A stretch of 64,000 bases of DNA from Mucilaginibacter mallensis (GCF_900105165.1 NZ_LT629740.1:2170001-2234000), one strand, 5' to 3'; positions 34,212 through 44,500 are shown, numbered from the stretch's first letter. The notes: generated by a model from the sequence alone, not told the origin. Numbers and translations are program-made.

Positions 34212-34748
34212 TTACGCTTGTTTCGCAAACTGAACGTTGATCAGTAATTTGATGTCTTCACCAACTACTACCGCACCAGCTTCGGTTACACCACTCCAGG
34301 TTAAACCAAATTCTTTACGGTTTATTTTACCGGTAATTTCAAAACCTGCTTTAGTGTTACCGTAGAAATCGGTAGCAGCGCCACCAAATTCAACAGCTAA
34401 TGTAACCGGTTTGGTTATACCTTTTATAGTTAAGTCGCCTACAAGAGCATACTCGTCATCACCTTCTTTAGTAAATGAGCTTGATTTGAAGCTAATTTTT
34501 GGATATTCGGCAGCGTCAAAAAACTCAGCTGATTTTAAGTGCTCATCGCGTTGAGTTTGGTTAGTATCGATGCTGTTGATGTCTAAAGAAAAAGAAATAC
34601 TTGCATCTGAAAAATCATCATTTGCAGTATCTAACTCACCTTCAAAACTTTTGAAAAACCCACTTACAGTTGATATAACTAAGTGTTTTACTTTAAATTG
34701 AACTTCTGAGTGCATTGGATCTAACACCCATTTTGTTGTTGTTGCCAT
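34212..34748 (-). CDS. YceI-family protein
   Basis: A 178-residue lipocalin-like beta-barrel protein. W-x-L-D-P-M-H-S-E-V-Q-F-K-V-K-H at the N-terminus, FDAAEYPKISFKS in the middle and INRKEFGLTW near the end match the YceI fold, which binds long isoprenoid or lipid ligands. No signal peptide is seen, unlike E. coli YceI, so it is probably cytosolic, as in many Bacteroidota members. A minus-strand TACATTTG promoter box lies 30 bases upstream and a terminator lies downstream, so it is a single-gene unit. Confidence 0.93.
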   Translation of the reverse strand: MATTTKWVLDPMHSEVQFKVKHLVISTVSGFFKSFEGELDTANDDFSDASISFSLDINSIDTNQTQRDEHLKSAEFFDAAEYPKISFKSSSFTKEGDDEYALVGDLTIKGITKPVTLAVEFGGAATDFYGNTKAGFEITGKINRKEFGLTWSGVTEAGAVVVGEDIKLLINVQFAKQA

Positions 34749-34778
34749 GATTTTTTAAATTTTGTTTTTTTTGTGATA

Positions 34779-34786
34779 CAAATGTA
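34779..34786 (-). promoter_or_regulatory. Probable promoter -7 box (TACATTTG on minus strand)
   Basis: CAAATGTA on the plus strand is an exact TAnnTTTG match on the minus strand, 31 bases before the YceI-like ATG. Confidence 0.5.
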
Positions 34787-34918
34787 AGTATATATGTGTT
34801 TAAACATCTATTTATTATTGAAGATTACAATCTGTCAACAATGCGTGAAAAGTTTAACGACTAATTTGCGTTTTTGTTCTGCATAAACCTTTAGATTTAC
34901 ATTAAATAACTGTTACCA

Positions 34919-36559
34919 ATGCGTAAGCTCTTCATCTTCTCCGCAATAATAATTCTGGCAGCCCTCGTGGGGTGGACCTTTCTCTGGAAACCGGCCGTAT
35001 GGTCGCTGGTGATATTTGTACCCATTTTTATATTGGGTGTTTATGACCTATTACAAACCGAACATACCATTACCCGCAATTTCCCGGTATTTGGCCATTT
35101 AAGGTTTTTGATGGAAGACCTGCGGCCAAAAGTTTACCAGTATTTTATTGAAAGCGATACCAATGGCACACCATTCAACCGTCAAAACCGCAGTGTGATT
35201 TATCAAAGGGCTAAAAAGGTTGATGATACCCGGCCATTCGGTACTGAACTGGATGTTTATGAAAATGGTTACGAATGGTTAAATCACAGTATCGCGGCAT
35301 TAGATCATACTAAACTGAATTTAGATCCGAGGATTACCGTAGGCGGCCCGTTATGTAAACAGCCTTACTCGGCAAGCGTATATAATATATCTGCTATGAG
35401 CTTTGGCTCGTTGAGTCAGAATGCCATTTTAGCCTTAAACAGCGGGGCGAAGATCGGCAACTTTGCACATAACACAGGCGAGGGCGGATTGAGCGATTAC
35501 CATCTGCAACCCGGCGGTGATATTATCTGGCAGATAGGGACAGGCTATTTCAGCTGCCGCCACAAGGATGGCACAATTGATTATAATGCCTTTAAACAAC
35601 GTGCCATATTGCCTCAGGTAAAGATGATAGAAATAAAGCTATCACAGGGTGCTAAACCCGGCCATGGTGGTATTTTGCCAGCCGCAAAGGTTACGCCTGA
35701 GATAGCGCGAATACGATTGGTGGAAATGGGAGAGGATGTGATATCGCCGCCATACCATACCGCTTTCAGTACACCGTTGGAGTTGATGAGCTTTATTAAA
35801 CAACTGCGTGAGCTTTCTGAAGGAAAACCGGTTGGATTTAAGCTGTGCGTTGGCCATAAAAGTGAGTTTTTAGCCATTTGTAAGGCGATGATTGTTACAG
35901 GTATTTATCCTGATTTTATAACAGTTGATGGGGGCGAAGGTGGTACAGGTGCCGCGCCATTAGAGTTCTCCAACTCTGTTGGGATGCCTTTACGTGAGGC
36001 ATTGGCATTTATTTATGACGCGCTTACCGGCTTCGATCTTAAACAGCATATCAAAATTATAGCATCAGGAAAAGTGGCGACAGGTTTTGATTTAGTAAAA
36101 AACTTTGCACTTGGCGCCGATATGTGCAACAGCGCCCGCGGAATGATGTTTGCATTAGGTTGTATACAAGCGCTGGAATGCAATACCAATACCTGCCCAA
36201 CCGGCGTTGCCACACAGGATAAAAGCCTAATGAAAGGTCTGGTTGTTGGTGAGAAAAAAGACAGGGTGGCCAGTTTTCATAAAGCAACGGTTAGCAGCGC
36301 CATACAAATGATAGGGGCTGCAGGCCTGCAGCACCCGTGTGATATTCATCGCATGTTTATATATCGTCGTGTAAGCAATAACCAGATCCAAACTTATGGT
36401 GAATTATTCCCTTATATCCCGAAAGGTAGCCTGCTAAATACACCCTATCCACTAAATTTTGAAATGGATATGGCCATCAGCAGTGAAAATACTTTTGTGC
36501 CTGATTATAGTAAGGTAAGCCAGGTGGCTTCAACTGAGGCGAGTGCTTTTATTGGGTAG
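34919..36559 (+). CDS. Membrane-anchored FMN-binding glutamate-synthase-like protein
   Basis: A 546-residue protein with one or two N-terminal hydrophobic segments (residues 1-40) and then a glutamate-synthase-type FMN barrel. YNISAMSFGSLSQNAILALNSGAKIG, HNTGEGGLSDYH and VDGGEGGTGAAP are FMN/2-oxoglutarate site motifs. C-x5-C-x4-C in L-G-C-I-Q-A-L-E-C-N-T-N-T-C-P-T-G is the 3Fe-4S cluster site. It lacks the amidotransferase and GXGXG domains of full-length GltB, so it is not glutamate synthase itself. It belongs to the widespread stand-alone FMN-binding group whose reaction is unknown. Confidence 0.88.
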   Translation: MRKLFIFSAIIILAALVGWTFLWKPAVWSLVIFVPIFILGVYDLLQTEHTITRNFPVFGHLRFLMEDLRPKVYQYFIESDTNGTPFNRQNRSVIYQRAKKVDDTRPFGTELDVYENGYEWLNHSIAALDHTKLNLDPRITVGGPLCKQPYSASVYNISAMSFGSLSQNAILALNSGAKIGNFAHNTGEGGLSDYHLQPGGDIIWQIGTGYFSCRHKDGTIDYNAFKQRAILPQVKMIEIKLSQGAKPGHGGILPAAKVTPEIARIRLVEMGEDVISPPYHTAFSTPLELMSFIKQLRELSEGKPVGFKLCVGHKSEFLAICKAMIVTGIYPDFITVDGGEGGTGAAPLEFSNSVGMPLREALAFIYDALTGFDLKQHIKIIASGKVATGFDLVKNFALGADMCNSARGMMFALGCIQALECNTNTCPTGVATQDKSLMKGLVVGEKKDRVASFHKATVSSAIQMIGAAGLQHPCDIHRMFIYRRVSNNQIQTYGELFPYIPKGSLLNTPYPLNFEMDMAISSENTFVPDYSKVSQVASTEASAFIG

Positions 36560-36604
36560 TTCATTTGTTCACTGGTTTATTGGTGCATTGGTTCGATTCT
36601 TTCA

Positions 36605-36710
36605 CCAAGCGTCATTGCGAGGAACGAAGCAATCCCAAACTATACAAGGCGAACATGCAAAGCTGATTTGCACAGTCGGGGATTGCTTCGTTCCTCGCAA
36701 TGACGCTTGG
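36605..36710. repeat. TCATTGCGAGG palindromic element 8
   Basis: Perfect 32-bp arms (36605-36636 and 36679-36710) starting CCAAGCGTCATTGCGAGGAA, with a 42-base centre. This is the longest exact palindrome in the window. Confidence 0.9.
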
Positions 36711-36718
36711 ATAACATA

Positions 36719-36755
36719 AACAAAAAAGGGGAGCAATTTGCTCCCCTTTTTTGTT
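36719..36755. terminator. Perfectly symmetric bidirectional terminator
   Basis: AACAAAAAAGGGGAGCAA and its exact complement with a 1-base centre, A6 and T6 tracts. It serves converging transcripts from the glutamate-synthase-like gene and sucC. Confidence 0.92.
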
Positions 36756-36807
36756 ATGATTATATCAACTAGTTACCAATGAACCAATAAACTAATGAAC
36801 CAATAAA

Positions 36808-38001
36808 TTACAGCGCCAATACTTCCTTAACGCGTTCTGCAGCTTCCTTCAGTAATATGGCTGAATAAACTTTCAGACCTGAGTTATCTATCAGTGCTTT
36901 AGCTTCAACAGCGTTGGTGCCTTGTAAACGTACAATGATAGGAACCGGGATGTTTCCAATTTCCTGATAAGCATCTATAACACCTTGTGCAACACGGTCG
37001 CAACGAACAATACCACCGAAGATGTTGATCAAAATAGCCTTAACATGCGGATCTTTTAATATGATGTTGAAAGCTGCTTTTACAGTTTCAGCGTTAGCAG
37101 TTCCGCCTACGTCCAAAAAGTTTGCAGGCTCACCACCGGCAATTTTAATAATGTCCATAGTTGCCATAGCTAAACCTGCACCGTTAACCATACAACCAAC
37201 GTTACCGTCGAGCTTTACATAGTTAAGGTTTGATTTGCTGGCTTCAACTTCCATCGGGTCCTCTTCATTTGTATCGCGCAAAGCGGCAAAATCAGGGTGA
37301 CGGAATAAGGCGTTATCATCCAGGTTTACTTTAGCATCAACAGCTAAAATTTTATTGTCGGATGTTTTTAATACCGGGTTAATTTCAAATTGTGATGAAT
37401 CTGTAGCATCATAAGCTTTATATAAAGCAGTGATGAATTTCACCATATCTTTAAACGCATCGCCTGAAAGGCCCAGGTTAAAGGCAATTTTACGTGACTG
37501 AAATGCTTGCAGACCAACTTTAGGGTCAATTTCTTCTTTATGGATCAGCTCAGGGGTTGAGTGTGCAACTTCTTCAATATCCATACCACCTTCGGTTGAA
37601 TACATGATGATGTTACGCCCTTTAGCGCGATCAAGCAATACGCTGATATAAAACTCCTTGGTTTCGCTTTCGCCGGGGTAGTAAACATCCTGGGCAACTA
37701 ATACTTTTCTAACTAATTTACCTTCAGGTCCGGTTTGCGGGGTAACCAGTTGCATGCCTAAAATGGCGCCTGCTTTTTCTTTTACCTCGTCTAAATTTTT
37801 AGCCAATTTAACGCCACCGCCTTTACCGCGGCCACCGGCGTGTATTTGTGCTTTTACAACAACCCAGCTTGAGTTGTATTCGTCCTTTAATTTTTTAGCA
37901 GCTTCAACAGCTTGTTCAACAGTATCAGCAACGATACCTTCCTGAACCCTAACACCGAAGCTTTTTAGAATGGCTTTACCCTGATATTCGTGAATATTCA
38001 T
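36808..38001 (-). CDS. sucC: Succinate-CoA ligase (ADP-forming) beta subunit
   Basis: A 397-residue SucC, which makes or uses succinyl-CoA in the TCA cycle with SucD. MNIHEYQGKAILKSFGV is the family's start, and the 16 codons open upstream are not conserved. The ATP-grasp segment WVVVKAQIHAGGRGKGGGVKLA, FEINPVLKT, the GLAMATMDIIKIAGGEPANFLDVGG phosphate site and NIFGGIVRCDRVAQG are all present. sucD is not adjacent. A word hairpin lies upstream, between it and the divergent ABC ATPase. Confidence 0.97.
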   Translation of the reverse strand: MNIHEYQGKAILKSFGVRVQEGIVADTVEQAVEAAKKLKDEYNSSWVVVKAQIHAGGRGKGGGVKLAKNLDEVKEKAGAILGMQLVTPQTGPEGKLVRKVLVAQDVYYPGESETKEFYISVLLDRAKGRNIIMYSTEGGMDIEEVAHSTPELIHKEEIDPKVGLQAFQSRKIAFNLGLSGDAFKDMVKFITALYKAYDATDSSQFEINPVLKTSDNKILAVDAKVNLDDNALFRHPDFAALRDTNEEDPMEVEASKSNLNYVKLDGNVGCMVNGAGLAMATMDIIKIAGGEPANFLDVGGTANAETVKAAFNIILKDPHVKAILINIFGGIVRCDRVAQGVIDAYQEIGNIPVPIIVRLQGTNAVEAKALIDNSGLKVYSAILLKEAAERVKEVLAL

Positions 38002-38112
38002 GTTTTCGAAAGAATTTGCGGTAAAACTACGATTTTGTTTCAAAAACAATAATTAGTGATAAGATATAAGTGCATTGTTTTTACATTAATTTGAGTATTA
38101 ATCTGGTTACAG

Positions 38113-38227
38113 GGGAATTAGTGAGTAGTGAGCGGTGAATTGTGAGTAGTTATACTACTTGTTTAAATTGTTTAAACACTATAAAAAGTTTACTGATCAA
38201 TAATTAATAACCACTAATCACTAAATT
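38113..38227. repeat. Word hairpin, word GTGAGTAGTGAG/ACTAATCACTAA
   Basis: Left arm AATTAGTGAGTAGTGAGCGG then TGAATTGTGAGTAGTTAT; right arm ATTAATAACCACTAATCACT then AAATT. Between divergent sucC and the LolD-like gene. The right arm overlaps the latter's promoter box. Confidence 0.7.
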
Positions 38228-38229
38228 CG
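38222..38229 (+). promoter_or_regulatory. Possible leaderless promoter box TAAATTCG
   Basis: Same box and same 4-base distance to the ATG as upstream of recR. Confidence 0.45.
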
Positions 38230-38233
38230 CCTC

Positions 38234-38887
38234 ATGCTTAAAGCGCAATCCATACATAAATCATACGGTCAGCTTGAAATATTAAAGGGTGTAGACCTTG
38301 AAGTGCAAAAGGGTGAAATTGTTACCATAGTAGGCGCATCAGGTGCCGGCAAAAGTTCATTGCTGAATATACTGGGGACTTTAGACAGGCCCGATTCAGG
38401 TCAGCTATTCATAGCTAATCAGGAACTGAGCAAGCTAAGCAATAAACACCTGAGCCTTTTCCGCAACCTTAAAATAGGGTTCATATTTCAGTTCCACCAT
38501 TTATTGGTTGAGTTTGATGCGCTGGAAAACGTGTGTATACCGGCATTCATCGCAGGCAAATCACGTAATGAAGCGGAAAAGAGAGCTACAGAATTATTGG
38601 AACGACTTGGTTTGGGCGACCGGTTGCATCATAAACCGAATGAATTATCAGGCGGTGAGCAGCAAAGGGTAGCCGTGGCACGTGCGTTGGTAAATAACCC
38701 GGCATTGATTTTTGCCGACGAACCATCGGGCAACCTCGACTCCACAAACGCGCGCGAGCTGCATGAATTGTTCCTGCAATTGCGCAATGAGTTTAATCAA
38801 ACCTTTGTGATCGTAACGCATAATGAAGATCTGGCGGCATTGTCGGATCGTAAGGTTTTAATGAAAGACGGCTTAATTACCCAATAG
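38234..38887 (+). CDS. ABC transporter ATP-binding protein, LolD/MacB type
   Basis: A 217-residue ATPase. Walker [10 protein letters not shown] at 34-42, Q-loop [16 protein letters not shown], signature [15 protein letters not shown], Walker [14 protein letters not shown] and H-loop VTHN are all present. The [15 protein letters not shown] and EPSGNLDS wording is typical of LolD/FtsE/MacB lipoprotein- or macrolide-export ATPases. The membrane partner LolC/E is not next to it. The stop codon shares a base with the next gene's GTG, so the two are translationally coupled. Confidence 0.9.
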   Translation: MLKAQSIHKSYGQLEILKGVDLEVQKGEIVTIVGASGAGKSSLLNILGTLDRPDSGQLFIANQELSKLSNKHLSLFRNLKIGFIFQFHHLLVEFDALENVCIPAFIAGKSRNEAEKRATELLERLGLGDRLHHKPNELSGGEQQRVAVARALVNNPALIFADEPSGNLDSTNARELHELFLQLRNEFNQTFVIVTHNEDLAALSDRKVLMKDGLITQ

Positions 38888-39189
38888 TGAACGTACTTAT
38901 TACAGCGGCCAATTCAGCTGAGGCTTATCAGCTTAAGAGTAAATTAAACGCGTGGAGTATTCTTTTGGGCGATTACCTGGAATTACCTGAAATTATGGTC
39001 AAAACGGGCAAAATGATCCGGCTTCCTGATCCAAAATCTGTTTCCTATATGCACGAGATGCTAACGCTTTGCCTGGATAGAAATATAAATACGCTGTATG
39101 TTTTGCGGGAGGAAGAAGCTGTGCTGCTAAAGGAATCGGAGCAATTGTTTACTGAGTACGGAATTGATATTGTTTACCCAAATTTATAA
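38887..39189 (+). CDS. Conserved hypothetical protein coupled to the LolD-like gene
   Basis: A 100-residue soluble alpha/beta protein with GTG start in the overlap TAGTG. M-N-V-L-I-T-A-A-N-S-A-E-A-Y-Q-L-K at the N-terminus resembles the nucleotide-binding pre-ATP-grasp fold seen at the front of carbamoyl-phosphate-synthase-like proteins. The rest (LPDPKSVSYMHEMLTLCLDRNINTLYVLREEEAVLL) keeps the pattern but no ATP-grasp domain follows. It might be a stand-alone sensor or adaptor; the function is unknown. A long TGTCAT palindrome follows 4 bases after the stop. Confidence 0.7.
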   Translation: MNVLITAANSAEAYQLKSKLNAWSILLGDYLELPEIMVKTGKMIRLPDPKSVSYMHEMLTLCLDRNINTLYVLREEEAVLLKESEQLFTEYGIDIVYPNL

Positions 39190-39193
39190 AATT

Positions 39194-39331
39194 TGTCATC
39201 TCGAACGGTTTGAGAGATCTTCTTCGATATGCTGGCTGGTAGTGAAAGTCGCAGAAGATTTTTTCGCTCACACAGGCTTAACACAAACCTGCTCAAGAGA
39301 GAGTTCTCCTCGCACCTCGTTCGAAATGACA
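39194..39331. repeat. TGTCAT palindromic element 9, long subtype
   Basis: 138 bases beginning TGTCATCTCGAACGGTTTGA and ending GCACCTCGTTCGAAATGACA. Read on the minus strand it matches element 10 (51670-51808) along most of its length, including the inner blocks CTCTTGAGC and GTGTGAGCGAAAAA. This is a longer, two-module version. Confidence 0.85.
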
Positions 39332-39347
39332 ATGAAGTTATTACATA

Positions 39348-39956
39348 ATGAAATACACAGACATCGACAAACGCAAAACGGCGTTTATATTTGAGCTTGA
39401 TAATGTGCTTTATCCTGAAAAAGATTACTTATACCAGGTTTATTACCTGTTTGCCAACCTGATTGAATATACTGAACTGCATGATGCCAAGGCTGTACTT
39501 GGTTTAATGACATCAACTTATGAAAATGAGGGAAAGGATAAAGTTTTTGATCACATTAAGGAAAGATTCCATTTGGATGAAAAATATCGTGCAAGCCTTG
39601 ATAACCAAATGCTGACCGCCAAGCTGCCTTTAAAACTATTGCTGTTTAAAAATATGCTTGAACTGATGCAGGATATTGTGGTTGACCGCAAAAAAATATT
39701 TATAGTAACTAATGGCAAACCTGAGCAACAATTAAACAAAATAAAACAAACCGAATGGCACGGACTTGAAAAGTACCTGGTGTGTTATTTTGCTGATGAA
39801 ACCACGCCAAAACCTGAACCCGATATTGTCCATTTACTACTAAAGGAGCATAATTTGCAGCGCCGGGATATATTAATGATTGAAAATGCCGAAGAAGACA
39901 GGCTTTGCGCACAGGCTTGCGGCATAGATTACCTGAATGCTGAACAATTTTTATAG
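39348..39956 (+). CDS. HAD-superfamily hydrolase-like protein, nucleophile replaced
   Basis: A 202-residue haloacid-dehalogenase fold with a helical cap. Motif I reads F-E16-L-D18-N-V-L-Y-P, so the usual nucleophilic Asp is Glu (codon GAG). Motif II is IFIVTNGK and motif III lysine is in ETTPKPEPDI. Motif IV reads MIENAEEDRLCAQACGID, lacking the usual G-D-S. The family (FDLDNTLY...) normally consists of phosphatases. The motif I change suggests weak or lost phosphatase activity, perhaps a binding role. No neighbour clarifies it. Confidence 0.82.
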   Translation: MKYTDIDKRKTAFIFELDNVLYPEKDYLYQVYYLFANLIEYTELHDAKAVLGLMTSTYENEGKDKVFDHIKERFHLDEKYRASLDNQMLTAKLPLKLLLFKNMLELMQDIVVDRKKIFIVTNGKPEQQLNKIKQTEWHGLEKYLVCYFADETTPKPEPDIVHLLLKEHNLQRRDILMIENAEEDRLCAQACGIDYLNAEQFL

Positions 39957-40024
39957 ATGAATAAGATTTAAACCTTATTTTCGTAAAAGAAACTATTTCT
40001 GCCTTGGTATATAACCCGTTGTAT

Positions 40025-41500
40025 ATGAAAAAACTATTTTTCTTTATCATTATACTATCTGCCGGGTTAATAGCATCCTGCAAAAAGGACAAGAGTACTA
40101 AAGCTGCCAGTACACTGGATCAAATAAGAGATTCCATTTATTATTACGAAAAAGAGGATTATTTGTGGAATGATGCCATCCCGTCATACTCCACATTTGA
40201 CCCGCGTTCATACACATCTGACAATGATCAGGATGCTTTGAACAGTGAAATATTTTCCATATCGCAGCTGAAAATAAATCCTGCAACCAACGCACCATAT
40301 GAATATTTTGCTACAAATCCTTTGGTGCCCAAATATTCATTTATTGATGATGGAACAGAAACTGCATCTCTCAATGGTACTAACGGTGACTTTGGCTTTG
40401 AACCAGCATATATAGCTGATGAAGATCTGCGTGTTAAATATGTATACGCCGGTTCGCCTGCTGATTTGGCCGGTATAAAACGTGGCTACCAGATAACCAA
40501 TATTAATGGTACTTCTACACCCTCGTCAGATAATAATAGTAATCTGAATTTTGTTATCGATGCTATTTATTATAGCCCAACCATAAAAATGACCTTGCTA
40601 AAACCCGATGGAACAAGTATCAATGTTTCATTGGCAACCGCGAGTTACACCGTTAACCCGGTAATAACCTACAAGGTTTTTAACGAGGGTAGCGGGCATA
40701 AGATAGGTTATATGGTTTTTAATAGTTTTACTGCCCTTGCTAACGCGCAACCGCAATTAAATACCGCCTTTGATTATTTTATAACGAACGGCATAAATGA
40801 ACTGGTGGTTGATTTGCGCTATAATGGTGGCGGGGCAGGAGAAACAGCTGAATATCTGGATGATTTAATTGTACCTGCAGCAAAAAGCAATACTTTAATG
40901 TATACGCAATACTTTAACAGTAATCTGCAAAATGATAAAGATCCTTTGCTGAGTAAAAAATACAACCTTAACCCCGGTCAGTTTTTGCCTGCAAATAACC
41001 AAACACAGTTTGTTAAAAAGCTATCGTTAAATATAAGCAGGGTGTTTTTTATTGTTACTAATGAAACAGCCTCATCAAGCGAGCTTACAATTAATAACCT
41101 GTTACCCGAGCTAAATATAATATTAATTGGCAGCACAACATATGGAAAACCCGTTGGTGAAATACCTATACCAATAAATAAATACTACTTATACTCACCG
41201 CAATTATATGTAGAGAACTCTGCCAATAAAGGTGATTATTATTCGGGTATGATACCTGGCACTGGCACATACCCCGGTAAACTGGCTGCTGATGATATCA
41301 CAAAGGAGTTTGGCGACTCTACAGAAATGCTATTATCATATGCCTTAAACTACGTTAAGGACGGTACGTTCGCTTTAAAAATTCCACAAGGCCTGTCAAA
41401 CCAAAAGACTTTCTCAGTTGAACAATCCCGGGCTGTATCCCTTGAACTGAACAAGCATAAATTCAGGCCAATGATTTTTAAGTCAAAAGCTAAAAGGTAA
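40025..41500 (+). CDS. S41 family peptidase lipoprotein with PDZ domain
   Basis: A 491-residue exported protein. The signal peptide ends in lipobox L-I-A-S-C (Cys19). An N-terminal helical region (QIRDSIYYYEKEDYLWND) and a PDZ-like domain (VKYVYAGSPADLAGIKRGYQITNING) precede the tail-specific-protease domain with VVDLRYNGGGAGETAEYLDDL. The nucleophile is in TNETASSSELTINNL and the lysine in TTYGKPVGE. It degrades periplasmic or outer-membrane-associated proteins. Seven extra in-frame codons upstream would spoil the signal peptide, so I start at MKKLFFF. Confidence 0.92.
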   Translation: MKKLFFFIIILSAGLIASCKKDKSTKAASTLDQIRDSIYYYEKEDYLWNDAIPSYSTFDPRSYTSDNDQDALNSEIFSISQLKINPATNAPYEYFATNPLVPKYSFIDDGTETASLNGTNGDFGFEPAYIADEDLRVKYVYAGSPADLAGIKRGYQITNINGTSTPSSDNNSNLNFVIDAIYYSPTIKMTLLKPDGTSINVSLATASYTVNPVITYKVFNEGSGHKIGYMVFNSFTALANAQPQLNTAFDYFITNGINELVVDLRYNGGGAGETAEYLDDLIVPAAKSNTLMYTQYFNSNLQNDKDPLLSKKYNLNPGQFLPANNQTQFVKKLSLNISRVFFIVTNETASSSELTINNLLPELNIILIGSTTYGKPVGEIPIPINKYYLYSPQLYVENSANKGDYYSGMIPGTGTYPGKLAADDITKEFGDSTEMLLSYALNYVKDGTFALKIPQGLSNQKTFSVEQSRAVSLELNKHKFRPMIFKSKAKR

Positions 41501-41582
41501 AAGCTGAAGGGAGAAAGGCTTTGTTTATTAAATAGTTTTTTTTGCTTTTAGCTTTAGGCTTTCGCCATTCAGCTTTAATCAG
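41491..41582. repeat. Word hairpin, word AAAAGCTGAAGG/CTTTAGC
   Basis: Left arm AAAAGGTAAAAGCTGAAGGG then AGAAAGGC; right arm TTGCTTTTAGCTTTAGGCTT then TCGCCATTCAGCTTTAATC. It covers both stop codons of the converging S41 and smc genes. A related stretch (GGAAAGCTTTGAGCTTTCAC, then CTTTATCCTTTCAGCTTAAC) lies beyond the smc start at 45188-45227. Confidence 0.75.
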
Positions 41583-44500
41583 CTAATTGCCTTAAATCCA
41601 CAGGTACCACACGCGATATGCCTTGCTCAACCATGGTTACACCGTAAATTACATCGGTGCTCGCAATAGTACGTTTATTGTGGGATACAATAATGAACTG
41701 CGAATCTTTAGAGAACTCACGAATGATGTTGTTGAATTTATCAATATTGGTATCATCAAGCGGGGCATCAACCTCATCAAAAATACAGAAAGGGGCAGGC
41801 TTTAAAAGATAAAGCGAGAACAGGATAGCCGTAGCAGTCAATGTTTTTTCACCACCCGATAATTGGTTGATGGATAGGGGGCGCTTACCTTTTGGCCGGG
41901 CTATAATATCGATATCAGATTCAAGTGGGTGCTGCGGATCAGTCAGAATCAGATCACATGAATCCTCCTCATTAAACAGTGAGCGGAAAACGGTAATAAA
42001 GTTATCACGTACTGTTGTAAATGCCGCCATAAACTTTTCCTTAGCCGTATCATCAATCTCCTGTATGGTTGCCAGTAATGATGCTTTGGCTTCCGCAAGA
42101 TCCTTCTTTTGCGCCTGTATGAACTGGTAACGCTCATTCATCTCGTTGTAAGCCTCAACAGCCATTGGATTTATAGCGCCGAAATCATCCATCTGCTTTT
42201 TGAGCTTCTCGGTTTTCTCGCGCAATTCATCTTCGCTTTCGGTAACTGCGGCATCGGTATCAATCAGCTCCTGTATATCTACATTAAACTCAACTGAAAG
42301 GCGTTCTTTCAGCGCGTTCAATTCCAGTTTAAGGTTATTGCGTTCATCTTTCAGCGCGTTTTCAATAAAGGCGGCATTATCCTTTTTGCGGCGCAGGTCG
42401 GTTATCTCGTTTTCTGTTTCTGTTATTTTTCCGCGCCACTCATAATATTCCTGCTCGGCTTGCTGGGTAGCTTTTTCAAGCCCTTCCTTTTGGGTGTACA
42501 TCTCGATCAAGTCGTCATCATTCAGATCCGATTGTTGCAAGTTTTCCTGTATGGCAATCTTTACTTTATCAAATTCAACAGCATTTTGCTTAATGCGGAC
42601 TTCCAGGTGTTCCTTTTGTGTTTCGCGGTAATCTAAATCCTTAACTAGTCCTGAAACTTTATTTTGCTGCTGATGGAAGCGGATATTCTCCTGGTTATAA
42701 GTATTGGATTGTACGGTTACATGCTCATTAAGCTCATTAAATATGGCTTGTTTTTCAAGCAGCAATTCGCTTTGTATTTGCTTTTGGGTTTTTAGTTCCG
42801 CAAGCTCAGGGCGTAGGGCCGCTGTTTCTTCTATAATAGTACTGATCTTTTTGGCGATATCATCCTTGCGGTTCAAGCTGTTGGTAATGAAGGTTTGATA
42901 TTGTTCCTGCCGGGTTTTAACAGTGATCAGTTCGGTATTCAGTCGGCTTAATTCCTGTTGTTTTTGTTTTACTTCTTCGGCTTTGCCGGATGCCTTTAAT
43001 GCCGCCGATCTGCTTTGCAGGCCGATGGATTCTTCCTTCGAATAATTGATACGGGTATCAAACTGCTTTATTTCCTTGGCTAAGTTTTCCAGGTTCTTGG
43101 CCCGGCCAATACGCTTCCCCTCAAACAAACCCACAGAGCCACCCGCCATGGTATGTTTTGATTTGTTGAACTTTCCGCTTTTACCTATCAGCACGACGCC
43201 ATCGGGTAGGGTAGCATTGTTTAATACCTGCTCGTTGCTATCATCAACCAAATAAACATTCTTCAGCAGAAAATTACACAATGGCTGGTAAAGTTTATCA
43301 ACTTCGACTACCTGCAATGCAGCAACACCGCTTTCAAAATCATTAATTATGCGCAGTTCATCCTTGTAACTATCCAGCACAAAAAACTGGGCACGCCCCT
43401 TAGCTGACTTGCTTAGCAGGTTTATCGCGCTGATCGCCTCGTCATAATTGCTCACCACATAGTGGTTCATCAGTGGCTCAAGATAGTTCTCAATAGCTAC
43501 GCGGTATTCCTCGCGGCAAAATAGAATATCACTGAATAGGGGAACGTTTTTAGACCAATCTACATTTTTCTTTAAAAAGCGGATAGATTCGGGGAAACCT
43601 TCCAGGTTATCAACCATACTTTTGGTAAGGTTGTACTCGTTTTGTTTGGCATCCAGCTTACGGCTATCGGCAATTATGCTTTCCTTAACCGTGCTGAGTT
43701 GATCATCAATATCTATCAGCTGATCTTTTAACTGCAGTTCAAAATCAACCAGTACTTTGTATTCGTTTTCAAGCGTTTCGGTACGCTCCTGTAATTCAGC
43801 TACTATCTGGTTAAAGTGGGAAAGTTCCACCTCTTTATTGGTAGCATCCTCCATGTTGCGCTGACTTTCCTGCTCCAATGCCTGCTGCTGAATCTGTAAG
43901 ATCTCCAAATCTTTTTCAGCCTTATAAACCTGGTTTTGCAAGCGGTTATTAATACTGGTTAACTCATTCAATTCATTGCGCGATGATGATTGATCTAAAC
44001 GAAGCTCATCAACAGCCAATTTAAGATCAGCTACTTTGGATTGCACCGTATGCAAAGCCTCATCTTCCTGCATTTTTTCTTCGGAGAGGCGTTTTATATT
44101 GTACAGCACGTGATTCAGTTGGTTGCGGTCGCGTTCCAGTTCTTCACTCAGGCGCGCTTCCTTATCCTGCTGAAATTTCAGTTGTTCGTTCTTTATCTTT
44201 TTCTCACTTTCGTAAGCGCGGATCTTACTTACATGCTCATTGGTGGCTTTTTGCTGTATGGAAAGGTTTTTCTCCTGATGCAGGCTATCCAGTTTGGATT
44301 GTTGCAAGGTGGCTTCAAGCGTATCTATCTGGGCCGCAATGCCCGATTTCTCAGTTAACTGAACCTGCTCTTTCTCCTCAATCCGCGCAAGCGACTCACT
44401 GAATGATGCTATCCTGAACGAAGCCAACATGATGCTCAATGATTTATACTGATCACGGATGCGATAATAGCGTTCAGTTTTTTTAGCCTGATTTTCGAGG

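Larger units (their letters stand above)
36557..36807. repeat. Outer word hairpin arms (GTTCATTGG) around element 8 and a terminator
   Basis: Left arm TAGTTCATTTGTTCACTGGT then TTATTGGTGCATTGGTTCG (36557-36595); right arm ACCAATGAACCAATAAACTA then ATGAACCAATAAATT (36774-36807). Between them are nested TGTCAT-family element 8 and a terminator. The right arm touches the sucC stop. Confidence 0.75.
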
